The notes under the pieces are model-generated. The model ran no database searches. It worked only from the letters and a program-made list of their open reading frames with translations, and was not told where the DNA came from. Made by a program: the position numbers and the translations under genes. 64,000 bases of DNA from Hongsoonwoonella zoysiae (lineage in GTDB: Bacteria > Pseudomonadota > Alphaproteobacteria > Rhizobiales > Stappiaceae), in assembly GCF_013266695.1 (NCBI RefSeq), contig NZ_JABRXF010000001.1, positions 1,617,736 through 1,681,735 of the forward strand, written 5' to 3'. Positions 17,349-27,180 of the stretch are shown one piece after another (position 1 is the first letter of the stretch; each line of letters opens with the position of its first letter).

Positions 17349-19404
17349 TGGCGGTGTTCCTTCGCTCGATCACCAGATTGCCGAAGGCATCGACGCGCCC
17401 CATAAGCCCCGGATCGATGAAGATTGTCGTGTCGGACTGTTCAAGGAGCGCCGGACCGGAGATTTCGGCGCCAACCTCCAGTTCGAGCCGCTCATAGACA
17501 ACCGCCTCGTGCCACGTGCCGTCGCAGAAGATAGAGCGCCGGCCGATCCGGCAATCCTGCTCCGGCTTGCCGGCGGTTGGCGCGAATACGGCCATGTCGA
17601 GCTGCGGCCGGCGGCCGATCACCGCGATGCGGTAGTTCATCACGCGCATCGGAATGCCTTCGAGCAGGCGGCCATAGGCTTCCTTGTAGGCGGCCTCGAA
17701 GGCGCTCCGAATCGCCTCGCGGGTCAATCCGGACCGCGCGATGGTGACCGGCACGCTGACCGTATGGGTCTGACCGAGGTAGAGCATGTCGAACTCGTAG
17801 ATCCGGTCGACGGCGGCAAAGGCGACACCGGTGCCTGCAAGCAACTTCTCGGTGTCGTCGGCGACACCTTCCATCTCGCGGCCGAGTTCGGCGGCATCGA
17901 TCTGGTCGAGAAGGTGGTTGATCGTCTGCACCCGGTCGTGACGCATGTCGGCCACGACGCAGCCGAGCGCCGAAGTGACCCCCGGAAAACGCGGGACCAG
18001 AGCCGAACCCAGGCCGACTTCCTTGATCAGCGCGCCGGTGTGCAAGGCACCGCCGCCGCCGAAGGGCATGGCGGCGAATTTCGCCGGATCGTGGCCTTTT
18101 TCGATGGAGACAAGGCGGATCGCTCCGGCCATCTTGGCGTTCGCGAGCTTCAGGATCGCTTCCGCGGCGTCCTCTATCGAAAGGCCCAGTGGGTCGGCGA
18201 TATGGATCTCGATCGCCCGACGCGCGTCTTCAATGACAAGACGGGCAAGTTTGCCGCCGATCGGCCGGTCGGGATTGATGCGGCCAAGCACCACGTTGGC
18301 GTCGGTCACGGTTGGCCGGTCGTTGCCGAGACCGTATGAGACCGGCCCGGGGTCCGAGCCCGCCGACTCCGGCCCGACCTGCAGGAGGCCGGATTTGTCC
18401 ACCGAGGCGATGGATCCGCCGCCGGCGCCGATTGTGGTGATCTCGATCATCGGCGTGCGAACGACCATGCCGAAATCGATTGCCGTCTGGGCGGCGAGCG
18501 CCGCCGTGCCGTCCGCGACAAGCGAAACGTCGAAGGAGGTGCCGCCCATGTCGCAACTGATGATGTTGTCGAAGCCGGCGGCCCTGGCGATTTGAGTTGC
18601 CGCGATGACACCGGCCGCCGGGCCGGAGAGCGCCGTGCGCACCGGATAGCGCTTGGCCGTGTCGATGGACATGACGCCGCCGTTCGACTGCACGATCAGG
18701 ATGTCCCCGGAGAAGCCCTTTTCGGCGAGACCTGTTTCGAGCCGGTCCAGATAGGACGACACCACAGGCTGCAGATAGGCGTTGAGCGTGGCGGTCGACA
18801 GGCGTTCGAATTCGCGGATCTCGGGCAGTATCTCGGTCGCTGCGGTGACATAGGCATTCGGCCAGACCGAGCGTACGGCCTCGACCGCAGTTTTCTCGTT
18901 GTCGTTGTTGGCATAGCCATTGATGAAGAACACGCAGACCGCCTCGCAGCCGGCATCGGCCAATGCCCTGGCCTGCGCCTTTACGTCTTCTTCCTTCACT
19001 GCCTGAAGGACGGAGCCGTCGGAAAGGACGCGCTCTTCGACCTCGACCCGATCCGGACGTTCGACAACCGGCGTGAAGCTGCCCTTGAGGCCCCAGGTGG
19101 TGGGCCGGTCGCGACGGCGCATTTCCAGCACGTCGCGGAAGCCTTGCGTGGTGATGATGCCGGTGCGGGCGCCATTGCGCTCCAGCAGCGCATTCGTGCC
19201 GACAGTGGTGCCGTGGACCACGGTTGAGATCAGGCCGAAGTCGGCGACATTGCGGGCGATGCCCTCGACAAAGCCTTTCGACTGGTCGCCGCGGGTCGAG
19301 GGTACCTTGGCGGTGGTCACCGTTCCATTCGCTTCATCCAGAATGAACACGTCTGTGAAGGTTCCGCCGACATCGACGCCGATGACGTAGGCAGGTTTCA
19401 TCAT
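17341..19404 (-). CDS. hyuA: Hydantoinase/oxoprolinase subunit A family protein
   Basis: 687 residues. VIGVDVGGTFTDVFILD is the N-terminal ATP-binding ASKHA motif, HGTTVGTNALLERNGARTGI the hallmark of the Hydant_A_N domain, and DMGGTSFDVSLVADG the second phosphate motif of the hydantoinase_A domain. With HyuB it forms ATP-dependent amidohydrolases or carboxylases (N-methylhydantoinase, 5-oxoprolinase, acetone/acetophenone carboxylase). No Zn-ribbon carboxylase gamma subunit gene is present, favouring a hydrolase acting on a cyclic amide or imide. Overlaps hyuB by 4 nt. Confidence 0.92.
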   Translation of the reverse strand: MMKPAYVIGVDVGGTFTDVFILDEANGTVTTAKVPSTRGDQSKGFVEGIARNVADFGLISTVVHGTTVGTNALLERNGARTGIITTQGFRDVLEMRRRDRPTTWGLKGSFTPVVERPDRVEVEERVLSDGSVLQAVKEEDVKAQARALADAGCEAVCVFFINGYANNDNEKTAVEAVRSVWPNAYVTAATEILPEIREFERLSTATLNAYLQPVVSSYLDRLETGLAEKGFSGDILIVQSNGGVMSIDTAKRYPVRTALSGPAAGVIAATQIARAAGFDNIISCDMGGTSFDVSLVADGTAALAAQTAIDFGMVVRTPMIEITTIGAGGGSIASVDKSGLLQVGPESAGSDPGPVSYGLGNDRPTVTDANVVLGRINPDRPIGGKLARLVIEDARRAIEIHIADPLGLSIEDAAEAILKLANAKMAGAIRLVSIEKGHDPAKFAAMPFGGGGALHTGALIKEVGLGSALVPRFPGVTSALGCVVADMRHDRVQTINHLLDQIDAAELGREMEGVADDTEKLLAGTGVAFAAVDRIYEFDMLYLGQTHTVSVPVTIARSGLTREAIRSAFEAAYKEAYGRLLEGIPMRVMNYRIAVIGRRPQLDMAVFAPTAGKPEQDCRIGRRSIFCDGTWHEAVVYERLELEVGAEISGPALLEQSDTTIFIDPGLMGRVDAFGNLVIERRNTANG

Positions 19405-21137
19405 TCCGCAGCCTCGATCGAACGCAGGTTATCGGTTTCAGCACTGTCGACCGCGCCGTCGTCGGTCAGCACGACGCCATACTCGCATCTTGCGGCTTCC
19501 GGGCTGACGAAGCCCAGGCGTACGTCACGTGCGACAAATTCCGGCTCGCGGACGAACGGGTCGCCGTAGCCGCCGCCGCCCGGGGTTTCCAGACGCAACT
19601 TCTGGCCACGGTCGATATGTATGCCGACGATTTTCGAGGCCATCGGCGGTTCGTGAAAGCCGTCGGCCTGTTCGAACCAAAAACGGTTCGCCGCCGCCTT
19701 GCGGCCGCCGACGACCCCGGCCGGGGCGAATTTGCCGCGCTCGCCGAAGAGGAACACATCCGCCCGCTTTTCCAGGAGTTCGATCTCGTAGACGGCGCCG
19801 AGCCCTCCGCGGAATTCGCCCGGGCCGCCGGAGTCCGGCCGCAGCGCCCATTGCGTGAACCGGACAGGGTATGCGGCTTCGAGGATTTCGAGCGGCGGGA
19901 TGGTTGCGGTCGAGATCGGCGCATTGCCATGATTGAGGCCGTCGCCACCGGCATGCGCGCCATGGCCACCGCCGAAGAAGGAGAACATCACCCAGCGCTG
20001 GCCGTTTTCGCGGTGGCCGGCGAGCGACAGTGCGTTGATGGTGCCATAGGCGCAGGCCATGGCCTCCTTCGGGGCGATCTGCGCGACCGCCTGGAAGACC
20101 ACATCGATCAGACGCAGGATCGTCTCCGTATAGCCGCCGACCGGCTTCGGCGCCTTGACCGACAGAAGCGAATCCTCGGCGATGCGGAACTCCACAGGTT
20201 CCAGCACGCCGGCGTTTGCCGGCACGTCGCCAAAAATGTGTTTCAGCGCGACGTAGCAGGCGGCAATCGCTGTCGAGCGGGAAATGTTCACCGGGCCTAC
20301 GCAAGCGGGCGACGAGCGGGTGAAATCAAGCACCATGCGGTCGTTCTCGATCGTCAGATCGAGGGCGATCTTCAGCGGATCGTCAATGATGCCGTCATTG
20401 TCGAGGAAATCCTCGGCCGAGACAGTGCCCGACGGCAATTCGGCGATCCGGGCGCGCATCATCTGCGCCGCGCGCGCCTTCAGCTCGACCAGGCACTCGC
20501 CGACGGTTGCGTCGGAATATTCGTCGAGCAACGAACTCATGCGCTTCTCCCCCAACTCCAGCGCGTTGATCTGGCCGTTGAGGTCGCCATAGAGCGACAT
20601 CGGCAAGCGCGAATTGGCCGACAGGATATCGACCACGTCCTGACGGAACTCGCCCCGGTCATAAAGCTTGACCGGCGGGATCAACATGCCTTCCTGGAAG
20701 CATTCGGTCGCAGCCGGATTGTAATTGCCCGGCACGTTGCCGCCGACATCGTGCCAGTGGCCGACGGAAGCCAGGTAGCAAAACACCTTGCCATCTCGGA
20801 ATACAGGCTTGACCAGGCGAAAGTCCGACAGGTGCGTGCCGCCGTCGTAAGGGTCGTTGAAAATCCAGACGTCGCCTTCGTGGACCCCGCCCTGCCGGGC
20901 GGCCTTGTCGATAACCGCCTTCACGGCGAACGCCATGACGCCGACGAAGATCGGCAAGCCGGACTTGCCTTGCACCAGGGTTTCACCTGTGACGGCGTCA
21001 TAGATGCCGTGGGAGGCGTCATGAGCCTCCGCGATGATCGGATTGAAGGCGGAGCGGAACAGGGTCGCATCCATCTCGTCGGCGATTTGCTCCAGCCGGC
21101 CTTTCAGGATCGCAAGCGTCACCGAATCTATTGCCAT
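19401..21137 (-). CDS. hyuB: Hydantoinase/oxoprolinase subunit B family protein
   Basis: 578 residues, full-length Hydantoinase_B domain: FRSAFNPIIAEAHDASHGIY, DVWIFNDPYDGGTHLSDFRL and PGGGGYGDPF near the C-terminus are conserved in N-methylhydantoinase B and 5-oxoprolinase. It is the partner of the downstream hyuA and carries the metal-dependent ring-opening site, while HyuA supplies ATP activation. The start codon overlaps the stop of the lyase gene (TGATG). Confidence 0.92.
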   Translation of the reverse strand: MAIDSVTLAILKGRLEQIADEMDATLFRSAFNPIIAEAHDASHGIYDAVTGETLVQGKSGLPIFVGVMAFAVKAVIDKAARQGGVHEGDVWIFNDPYDGGTHLSDFRLVKPVFRDGKVFCYLASVGHWHDVGGNVPGNYNPAATECFQEGMLIPPVKLYDRGEFRQDVVDILSANSRLPMSLYGDLNGQINALELGEKRMSSLLDEYSDATVGECLVELKARAAQMMRARIAELPSGTVSAEDFLDNDGIIDDPLKIALDLTIENDRMVLDFTRSSPACVGPVNISRSTAIAACYVALKHIFGDVPANAGVLEPVEFRIAEDSLLSVKAPKPVGGYTETILRLIDVVFQAVAQIAPKEAMACAYGTINALSLAGHRENGQRWVMFSFFGGGHGAHAGGDGLNHGNAPISTATIPPLEILEAAYPVRFTQWALRPDSGGPGEFRGGLGAVYEIELLEKRADVFLFGERGKFAPAGVVGGRKAAANRFWFEQADGFHEPPMASKIVGIHIDRGQKLRLETPGGGGYGDPFVREPEFVARDVRLGFVSPEAARCEYGVVLTDDGAVDSAETDNLRSIEAAE

Positions 21138-22003
21138 CAGTTGGCTTCCTCGTCGTATTTCCTGCCTTCTTCCAGAATGCCCGGCGTGCCGATCAGGTCA
21201 TTCAGTCCGGCAAAGTCGAACATGCGGCTGCGGAAGGCCTCGTTCGAACCGTTGGCGATGAGATTGGCGTAGTAATCTCGGGCGGTCGCGGCGGTCGCGC
21301 GCACGATGCCGCCGGGAAAGATCACGAGGCTGAAGCCGAGTTCTTCGAGACCGGCGGTGTCGACTATCGGCGTTTTGCCGCCCTCGACCATGTTGGCCAT
21401 CAGCGGCACGCGGTGGGCGAACCGGGCGACGATTTCGCGCATCTGCTCCAGCGAATGCGGCGCCTCGACAAAAAGGACATCGACACCGGCCTCGATATAG
21501 GCTTCGGCGCGCTCAAGCGCCGCTTCGAAGCCCTCGACCGCGATGGCGTCTGTGCGCCCTATGATCAGCGTCTCGTCGGAGGTTCGCGCATCGCATGCCG
21601 CGCGGATTTTGCCGGCCATCTCCGCCCTGGACACCAGCGATTTGCCCTCAAGGTGACCGCAGCGCTTGGGCAGTGTCTGGTCTTCCAGTTGCAGGGCGTT
21701 GGCGCCCATGCGCTCGAACACACGCACGGTTCGCTGGACGTTCAGCGCGTTGCCGAAACCGTTGTCGGCATCCACCACGATGGGCAGGCCGATCCGGTCC
21801 CGAAGGACGGCGATCGTGTCGGCGACTTCACTCATCGACACAAGCCCGATGTCCGGGCTGCCGAAGCGGGTATAGGCGATTGAGGCCCCGGACAGGTAAA
21901 CGGCTTCCGCCCCGGATTGTTCTGCAATCAGGCCGGAAAGCCCATCGTAGACCCCGGGCGCAAGCAGAATGCGTTTCTCGGCCAGTCTTTGTTTCAGGCT
22001 CAT
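21137..22003 (-). CDS. Isocitrate lyase/PEP mutase family lyase
   Basis: 288 residues. VYLSGASIAYTRFGSPDIG, VDADNGFGNALNVQRTVR and especially LPKRCGHLEGKSLVSRAEM, with the catalytic Cys of the KKCGH-type loop, place it among carbon-carbon lyases (2-methylisocitrate lyase, 2,3-dimethylmalate lyase, oxaloacetate decarboxylase) rather than phosphonate mutases. It would split a 2- or 3-substituted malate into pyruvate or glyoxylate plus a short acid. It directly follows the LeuCD-like hydro-lyase genes (4-nt overlap), suggesting hydration then cleavage. Confidence 0.87.
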   Translation of the reverse strand: MSLKQRLAEKRILLAPGVYDGLSGLIAEQSGAEAVYLSGASIAYTRFGSPDIGLVSMSEVADTIAVLRDRIGLPIVVDADNGFGNALNVQRTVRVFERMGANALQLEDQTLPKRCGHLEGKSLVSRAEMAGKIRAACDARTSDETLIIGRTDAIAVEGFEAALERAEAYIEAGVDVLFVEAPHSLEQMREIVARFAHRVPLMANMVEGGKTPIVDTAGLEELGFSLVIFPGGIVRATAATARDYYANLIANGSNEAFRSRMFDFAGLNDLIGTPGILEEGRKYDEEAN

Positions 22004-22506
22004 TGGCCTGTCTCCCCATTCCGCTCCGCCGTGAAGCGTTTTTTCAGATGCGCAACCAGCCCGCCATCGGCGAGCATCCGCTTCAGATTGTCGGGCAGCG
22101 GTTCAAGTTTCACGATTTTCCTTTTCGCCTGCAAACGCAGTTCGCCGGCTTCGAGATCGATCTCGACGGCGTCTCCGTCGCAGATGCCGGCAATGTCTTC
22201 GGCGATCAGTGCCGGCAAGCCGAGATTGATGGCATTTCGATAGAAGATGCCGGCGAAGGAGCGTGCCACCACGGCGGCAACTCCGAGGTGCCTGAGCGCT
22301 TCGGCGGCCTGCTCCCGTGACGAGCCCATGCCGAAATTCCTGCCCGCCACCACAATGTCGCCGGGACGCACGGAAGCGGCGAAATCCGGCCGCACCGGTT
22401 CCAGGCAATGCTGGCTGAGCATCTCGATCCCGCCCTTCATGTACTGCCCCGGGGCAAGCTGGTCCGTATCGATATCGTCGCCGAACAGAAAGACGCGTCC
22501 GCTCAT
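22000..22506 (-). CDS. LeuD-like hydro-lyase small subunit (aconitase superfamily)
   Basis: 168 residues starting at MSGRVFLFGDDIDTDQLAPG; earlier in-frame codons lie inside the large-subunit gene and are not used. DIDTDQ, GRNFGMGSSREQAAEALRHLG and SFAGIFYRNAINLGLP are the swivel-domain signatures of the LeuD/homoaconitase/DmdB group. It completes the active site of the large subunit encoded just upstream with a 4-nt ATGA overlap. In this gene context a role in leucine synthesis is unlikely; a catabolic hydration of maleate-, citraconate- or dimethylmaleate-like acids is more plausible. Confidence 0.88.
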   Translation of the reverse strand: MSGRVFLFGDDIDTDQLAPGQYMKGGIEMLSQHCLEPVRPDFAASVRPGDIVVAGRNFGMGSSREQAAEALRHLGVAAVVARSFAGIFYRNAINLGLPALIAEDIAGICDGDAVEIDLEAGELRLQAKRKIVKLEPLPDNLKRMLADGGLVAHLKKRFTAERNGETGQ

Positions 22507-23794
22507 GCCGAATTTCCCCTGTCGCTCAGGAACTCGCGCGGATCGGCGATCCGCCCGGCGACGGCCGATGCGGCCACGGTGAGCGGCGAGGCCAGCCACA
22601 CCTTGGAGGATGGTGCGCCCATGCGGCCCTTGAAGTTGCGCGCCGTCGAGGAAATACAGGTAACGTTTTCGCCGAGGCGATTGGCGCCATAGCCGGCGCA
22701 GATGCCGCAGGCGTTGGCGAGGATCTTCGCACCGGCATCCTCGAACACCTTCATGATGCCTTCGGCTGTGGCGCGGTCCTGATCCCGCCGGGAGGCCGGA
22801 GCCACCTGCAGCTCGACGCCGGAAGCGAGCCTGCGTCCGCGCAGGATCGCGGCGGCCCGCTTCAGGTCCTCGTACTTGGCTCCGGTACAGGCGCCGATAT
22901 AGGCGACATCCACCCGCGTTTCCGGCACTTCCCCGACGGGGGCGGAATTGGCCGGGGAATGGGGGGCGGCCACCTGCGGTTCGAGCGCCGCCGCGTCGAA
23001 AACGTGATGGGCGAGCAGCGTCGCTTCCGGATCGGTGCGCAGGCCCTGCCACTCATCGACGCTGGGACCGATGTTGGCGCCAGTTTGCTCCAGATAAGAG
23101 GCGGTGGTGGCGTCGGGTGCGATAAGGCCGGCCTGTGCACCGAGTTCGGCGGCCATGTTGGAAAGCGTCATCCGCTCCTGCATGGACAAGGCCGCGATGG
23201 CTTCTCCGGTATATTCGACCGCCTGGTACTGTCCGCCGTCCATGCCGAGCCGGCCGCAGAGCGCGAGCATCATGTCCTTGGCGGTGACGGCGTCGGACAA
23301 TCGGTTTTGCCATTCGATCAGGATGGTCTCCGGCACCTTGATCCAGATTTCGCCGGTTGCGAGTACACCTGCCATTTCCGTGGCGCCGATGCCGAACATA
23401 TACGCGCCGAAGGCTCCGCCTGTCGGCGAATGGCTGTCCCCGCCGACGACGAACATGCCGGGCTTCAGGTGGCCGCGTTCGGGAAGCACCACATGGCAGA
23501 TGCCCTGGCCGTCGTGGAAGGCGACCTTGCGTTCCGCGGCCCACTGGCGGGTAAGTTCGAGAATGCGTGCGCCCTCGTCCGTGTCGCCGGGAACGAAGTG
23601 GTCGGAAATCAGCACCACCTTGTCCCTGTCCCACAGGCTCACGCCCAGATCCCGAAGGATCGGCTCGATCCGGCGCGGCCCGCCGCTGTCGTGGATCATG
23701 GCGAGGTCCACCTTCGCGGTTACGACTACGCCCGGCGTCACCGTCTCGCGGCCCGCCGCCCGGGCAATGATCTTCTGTGCAAGTGTTGCCGCCA

Positions 23795-23795
<1 letters not shown>
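22503..23795 (-). CDS. LeuC-like hydro-lyase large subunit (aconitase superfamily)
   Basis: 430 residues. It carries the expected [4Fe-4S] ligands: Cys in VAYIGACTGAKYEDL and the CxxC pair in ILANACGICAGYGANR, plus VVGGDSHSPTGGAFGAYMFG and ISSTARNFKGRMG, typical of the LeuC/homoaconitase family. With the small subunit it adds water to or removes it from a dicarboxylic acid. The ATG at 23795 overlaps the LivF stop (TGATG); a GTG one codon earlier is the alternative. LeuC of biosynthesis is usually about 465 residues, so this is a shorter, archaeal/DmdA-like form. Confidence 0.88.
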
Positions 23796-24491
<696 letters not shown>

Positions 24492-24499
<8 letters not shown>

Positions 24500-25238
24500 G
24501 TCGCACCTCCCGCCTGGCGATGCGCTCGGCCATGCCCTTGCCAAGATAGGCCTCGACCACGAGCGGGTCGCTGACCACATCGGCGGGCGCACCCTCGGCG
24601 ATCAATTCGCCCTGGTTGAGCACCCAGGTGTATTCGGACAGGCTCATCACCGCCTGCATGACGTGTTCGATCAGAAGGATGGTGACGCCTTCCTCGCGTA
24701 CGGCGCGGATAACCGGTATGACATCCCGGATTTCGGATGGATTTAGACCGGCAAGCACCTCGTCGAACAGTATCAGCTTGGGATCGGTCGCAAGTGCGCG
24801 TGCAACCTCCAGACGCTTTCGGCCGGCGACGGTCAGCGAAGCCGCGTCCAGGTCGAGCCGGTCTGAAAGGCCGACCCGGTGAGCGACGGCTTCCGCCTTG
24901 GCCAGGGCCTCAGCGCGCGAGCGGATGCGCAAATGCGCGCCGACGGCGATATTTTCGCGCACCGTCTGCCCGGCAAAAGGCTGGACGATCTGGAAAGTGC
25001 GGACCATGCCTCGACGGGCAATTTCCTCCGGCGCTAGCGCCGTGATGTCTTCGCCGAGGAAACACACGCTGCCGGCATCCGGCCGGTGGAAGCCGGTAAT
25101 CAGGGCGAACAGCGTTGTTTTGCCGGCGCCGTTCGGGCCGATCAGCGAAGCAATCTTTCCCTCCGGAACCGTCAGGCTGACATTGTTGCAGGCCTTCACG
25201 CCGCCAAAGAATTTCCGGAGGGCGCGAATCTCAAGCAT
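24492..25238 (-). CDS. livG: LIV-type ABC transporter ATP-binding protein LivG
   Basis: 248 residues with Walker A GPNGAGKTTLFALITGF, Walker B LILFDEVLAGLNPSEI and the LivG-specific GMVRTFQIVQPF segment. The canonical LSGG signature is degenerate here (LTVAGRKRLEVARALAT, VAGRK in place of SGGQQ), which is seen in a subset of LivG relatives. Start at MLEIRALRKFFGG overlaps livM by 8 nt; the longer frame upstream is inside livM. Confidence 0.92.
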
Positions 25239-26214
25239 GGCTGCCTTCCGCGGCTTTCGCCCGGGTGCCGAACGGCCTTGCGCGCAGCCGGCTCGCAAGT
25301 CCGGCAAGTCCGCGCGGCATGAACAGAACCATGGCAATGAGAATAATTCCGTAGATGACCAGGCTGATGCCCGGAAATTCGCCGATGAATTCGCGCGTCA
25401 GTTCCGAGATCACATGGAGGCCGAGCGCGCCCAGAAGCGGCCCGAACAGCGTCCCGAGACCGCCGATGATCGGCACCAGCAGGCTTTCCACGGAAACAGC
25501 AGGGCCATAAGCGATGTAGGGGTCCAGATAGAGGAAATACTGGGCGTAAAAGACACCTGCCAGACCGGAAAACAGGCCCGAAAGCATGATCGCGCCCATC
25601 TTGACCCTGAATGCCTCGACGCCAAGGGCGCGGGCGGCATCCTCGTTGTCGCGCACCGCCATGAGTTGAGCGCCAAAGCGGGACTGGCCGATCCACCAGA
25701 CGGTGACGAATGCGGCAAGGGTGATCAGCCAGATGACCCAGAAAAAACCCTGCTTGGTAACGAACTGGAGATTGGCCGGGCCCTGGTCCAGCGGGATCAG
25801 GATCCCGACCCCGGCGCCGGTAAACGGCACCGAGTTGGACAGGATCCGCAACACTTCGGCAAAGGCAAGCGTTACCAGCGCGAAATAGGAACCACGCAAC
25901 CCGTAGCGAAAGGTGGAAAAACCGATGATCGCCGCGACAAGCACGGCCATCGCCCCGCCGGCAATTAGCCCCAGCCAGGGATTGATGCCAAGCTGAACCT
26001 GAAGAACGGCGACCGTATACGCTCCTGTCCCGAAATAGGCGGCGTGGCCGAAGGAAAACTGGCCGCCATAGCCGCCCAGGATGTTCCAGGCCTGGCCGAC
26101 CAGGGCGGCATAGAGGATCATGATCACGGCGTTGAGCGTGAAATCGGAGGAAATCACGAAGGGCGCAAGGCCGATGATCGCGAAGACTAGGCCGAGCAGG
26201 GCGAGTTGGCGCAT
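25231..26214 (-). CDS. livM: LIV-type ABC transporter permease LivM
   Basis: 327 residues, about nine hydrophobic segments, with the GGYGGQFSFGHAAYFGTGAY and LAVRDNEDAARALGV-type motif (MAVRDNEDAARALGVEAFRVK) of the LivM family coupling loop. Forms the channel with LivH. Start 4 nt after the livH stop. Confidence 0.93.
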   Translation of the reverse strand: MRQLALLGLVFAIIGLAPFVISSDFTLNAVIMILYAALVGQAWNILGGYGGQFSFGHAAYFGTGAYTVAVLQVQLGINPWLGLIAGGAMAVLVAAIIGFSTFRYGLRGSYFALVTLAFAEVLRILSNSVPFTGAGVGILIPLDQGPANLQFVTKQGFFWVIWLITLAAFVTVWWIGQSRFGAQLMAVRDNEDAARALGVEAFRVKMGAIMLSGLFSGLAGVFYAQYFLYLDPYIAYGPAVSVESLLVPIIGGLGTLFGPLLGALGLHVISELTREFIGEFPGISLVIYGIILIAMVLFMPRGLAGLASRLRARPFGTRAKAAEGSHA

Positions 26215-26218
26215 GATC

Positions 26219-27091
26219 CTACACCTTGTGCCCGAGCAGGCCGGTCGGCCGTGAAATAAGAACCAGGATGAAGATCAGGAAAATGCCGATCTGACCGAGG
26301 CTTTCTCCGAGGAACAGCCCACCGAGAGCCTCGACGACGCCTATGATCAGCCCGCCGATCAAGGCCCCGACGAAGGAGCCCATGCCGCCCAGGACGACGA
26401 TGGTGAAGGCGATGAGGACGAAGCCGTGGCCGACCTGGGGGCTAACGTAATAACTCGGCAGGAGCAGGCATGCGGCGACGCCAAGGCAGGCGATTCCGAG
26501 TCCGAAACTCATGGCGAAGACATGCTCCGCATTGATGCCGACCAGCTTGGCGCCCTTAGGTTCCTTGGCAAGCGCGCGGATCGCCTTGCCGAGATCGGTG
26601 CGGGACATAAGCAGCCAGAGAAGGGCCGCGGTCACCAGCGCACCGGCGAAGGCAATGACCTTGGGCAGGGGCAGGAAGGCTCCCAGGAATTCGACGACCT
26701 CGAAGGAGTATGGTGTGTCGATCGCCCGGGTGTCGGATTTGAAGACGAAAAGCGACAGGTTCTCGATAACGATCGACAGGCCAAGCGTAACGAGCAGGAT
26801 ATTCTCGTCGCGGCCGTGGCTCGCCTTGCCGATAATACCGCGCTGCAAGGCGTAGCCGAGCGCGAACATCAGCGGAGGTACGATGAAAAGCGCGACATAC
26901 GGGTCGATGCCTAACTGTACATTGAGGAAATAGACGGCATAGAGCCCGACCATCAACAATGCGCCATGGGCGAAATTGATGATGTGCAGCACGCCGTAAA
27001 TAAGCGTCAATCCAAGCGCGACCAGAGCGTAGAGAGCCCCGGTCGTCAATCCGTTCAGGACGGAGGGAATGATTATGGCAAGGTCAGGCAT
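26219..27091 (-). CDS. livH: LIV-type ABC transporter permease LivH
   Basis: 290 residues with eight predicted membrane helices. GLTTGALYALVALGLTLIYG at the N-terminus and the coupling-loop stretch IRALAKEPKGAKLVGINAEH are typical of LivH. It is separated from the binding-protein gene by 89 nt containing a strong hairpin. Confidence 0.93.
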   Translation of the reverse strand: MPDLAIIIPSVLNGLTTGALYALVALGLTLIYGVLHIINFAHGALLMVGLYAVYFLNVQLGIDPYVALFIVPPLMFALGYALQRGIIGKASHGRDENILLVTLGLSIVIENLSLFVFKSDTRAIDTPYSFEVVEFLGAFLPLPKVIAFAGALVTAALLWLLMSRTDLGKAIRALAKEPKGAKLVGINAEHVFAMSFGLGIACLGVAACLLLPSYYVSPQVGHGFVLIAFTIVVLGGMGSFVGALIGGLIIGVVEALGGLFLGESLGQIGIFLIFILVLISRPTGLLGHKV

Positions 27092-27119
27092 GGTCGTTCG
27101 ACTGTCCAGCGCTGTAGAG

Positions 27120-27145
27120 GCGCCGGGCTGATGGGTGCCCGGCGC
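27120..27145 (-). other. Intra-operon hairpin downstream of the binding-protein gene
   Basis: GCGCCGGGC and GCCCGGCGC form a perfect 9-bp stem with an 8-nt loop and no T-run, 35 nt after the binding-protein stop. Likely an mRNA-stabilising or partial-termination structure that raises binding-protein over permease levels. Confidence 0.6.
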
Positions 27146-27180
27146 GACCTTGATGGAACCTGGCGTGTTTCCCGTCGTTT

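Noticed and set aside
19617-21272. 551-codon plus-strand frame opposite hyuB
   Set aside because: Antisense shadow of hyuB, which has full-length similarity to its family; the antisense protein has no recognisable domain.
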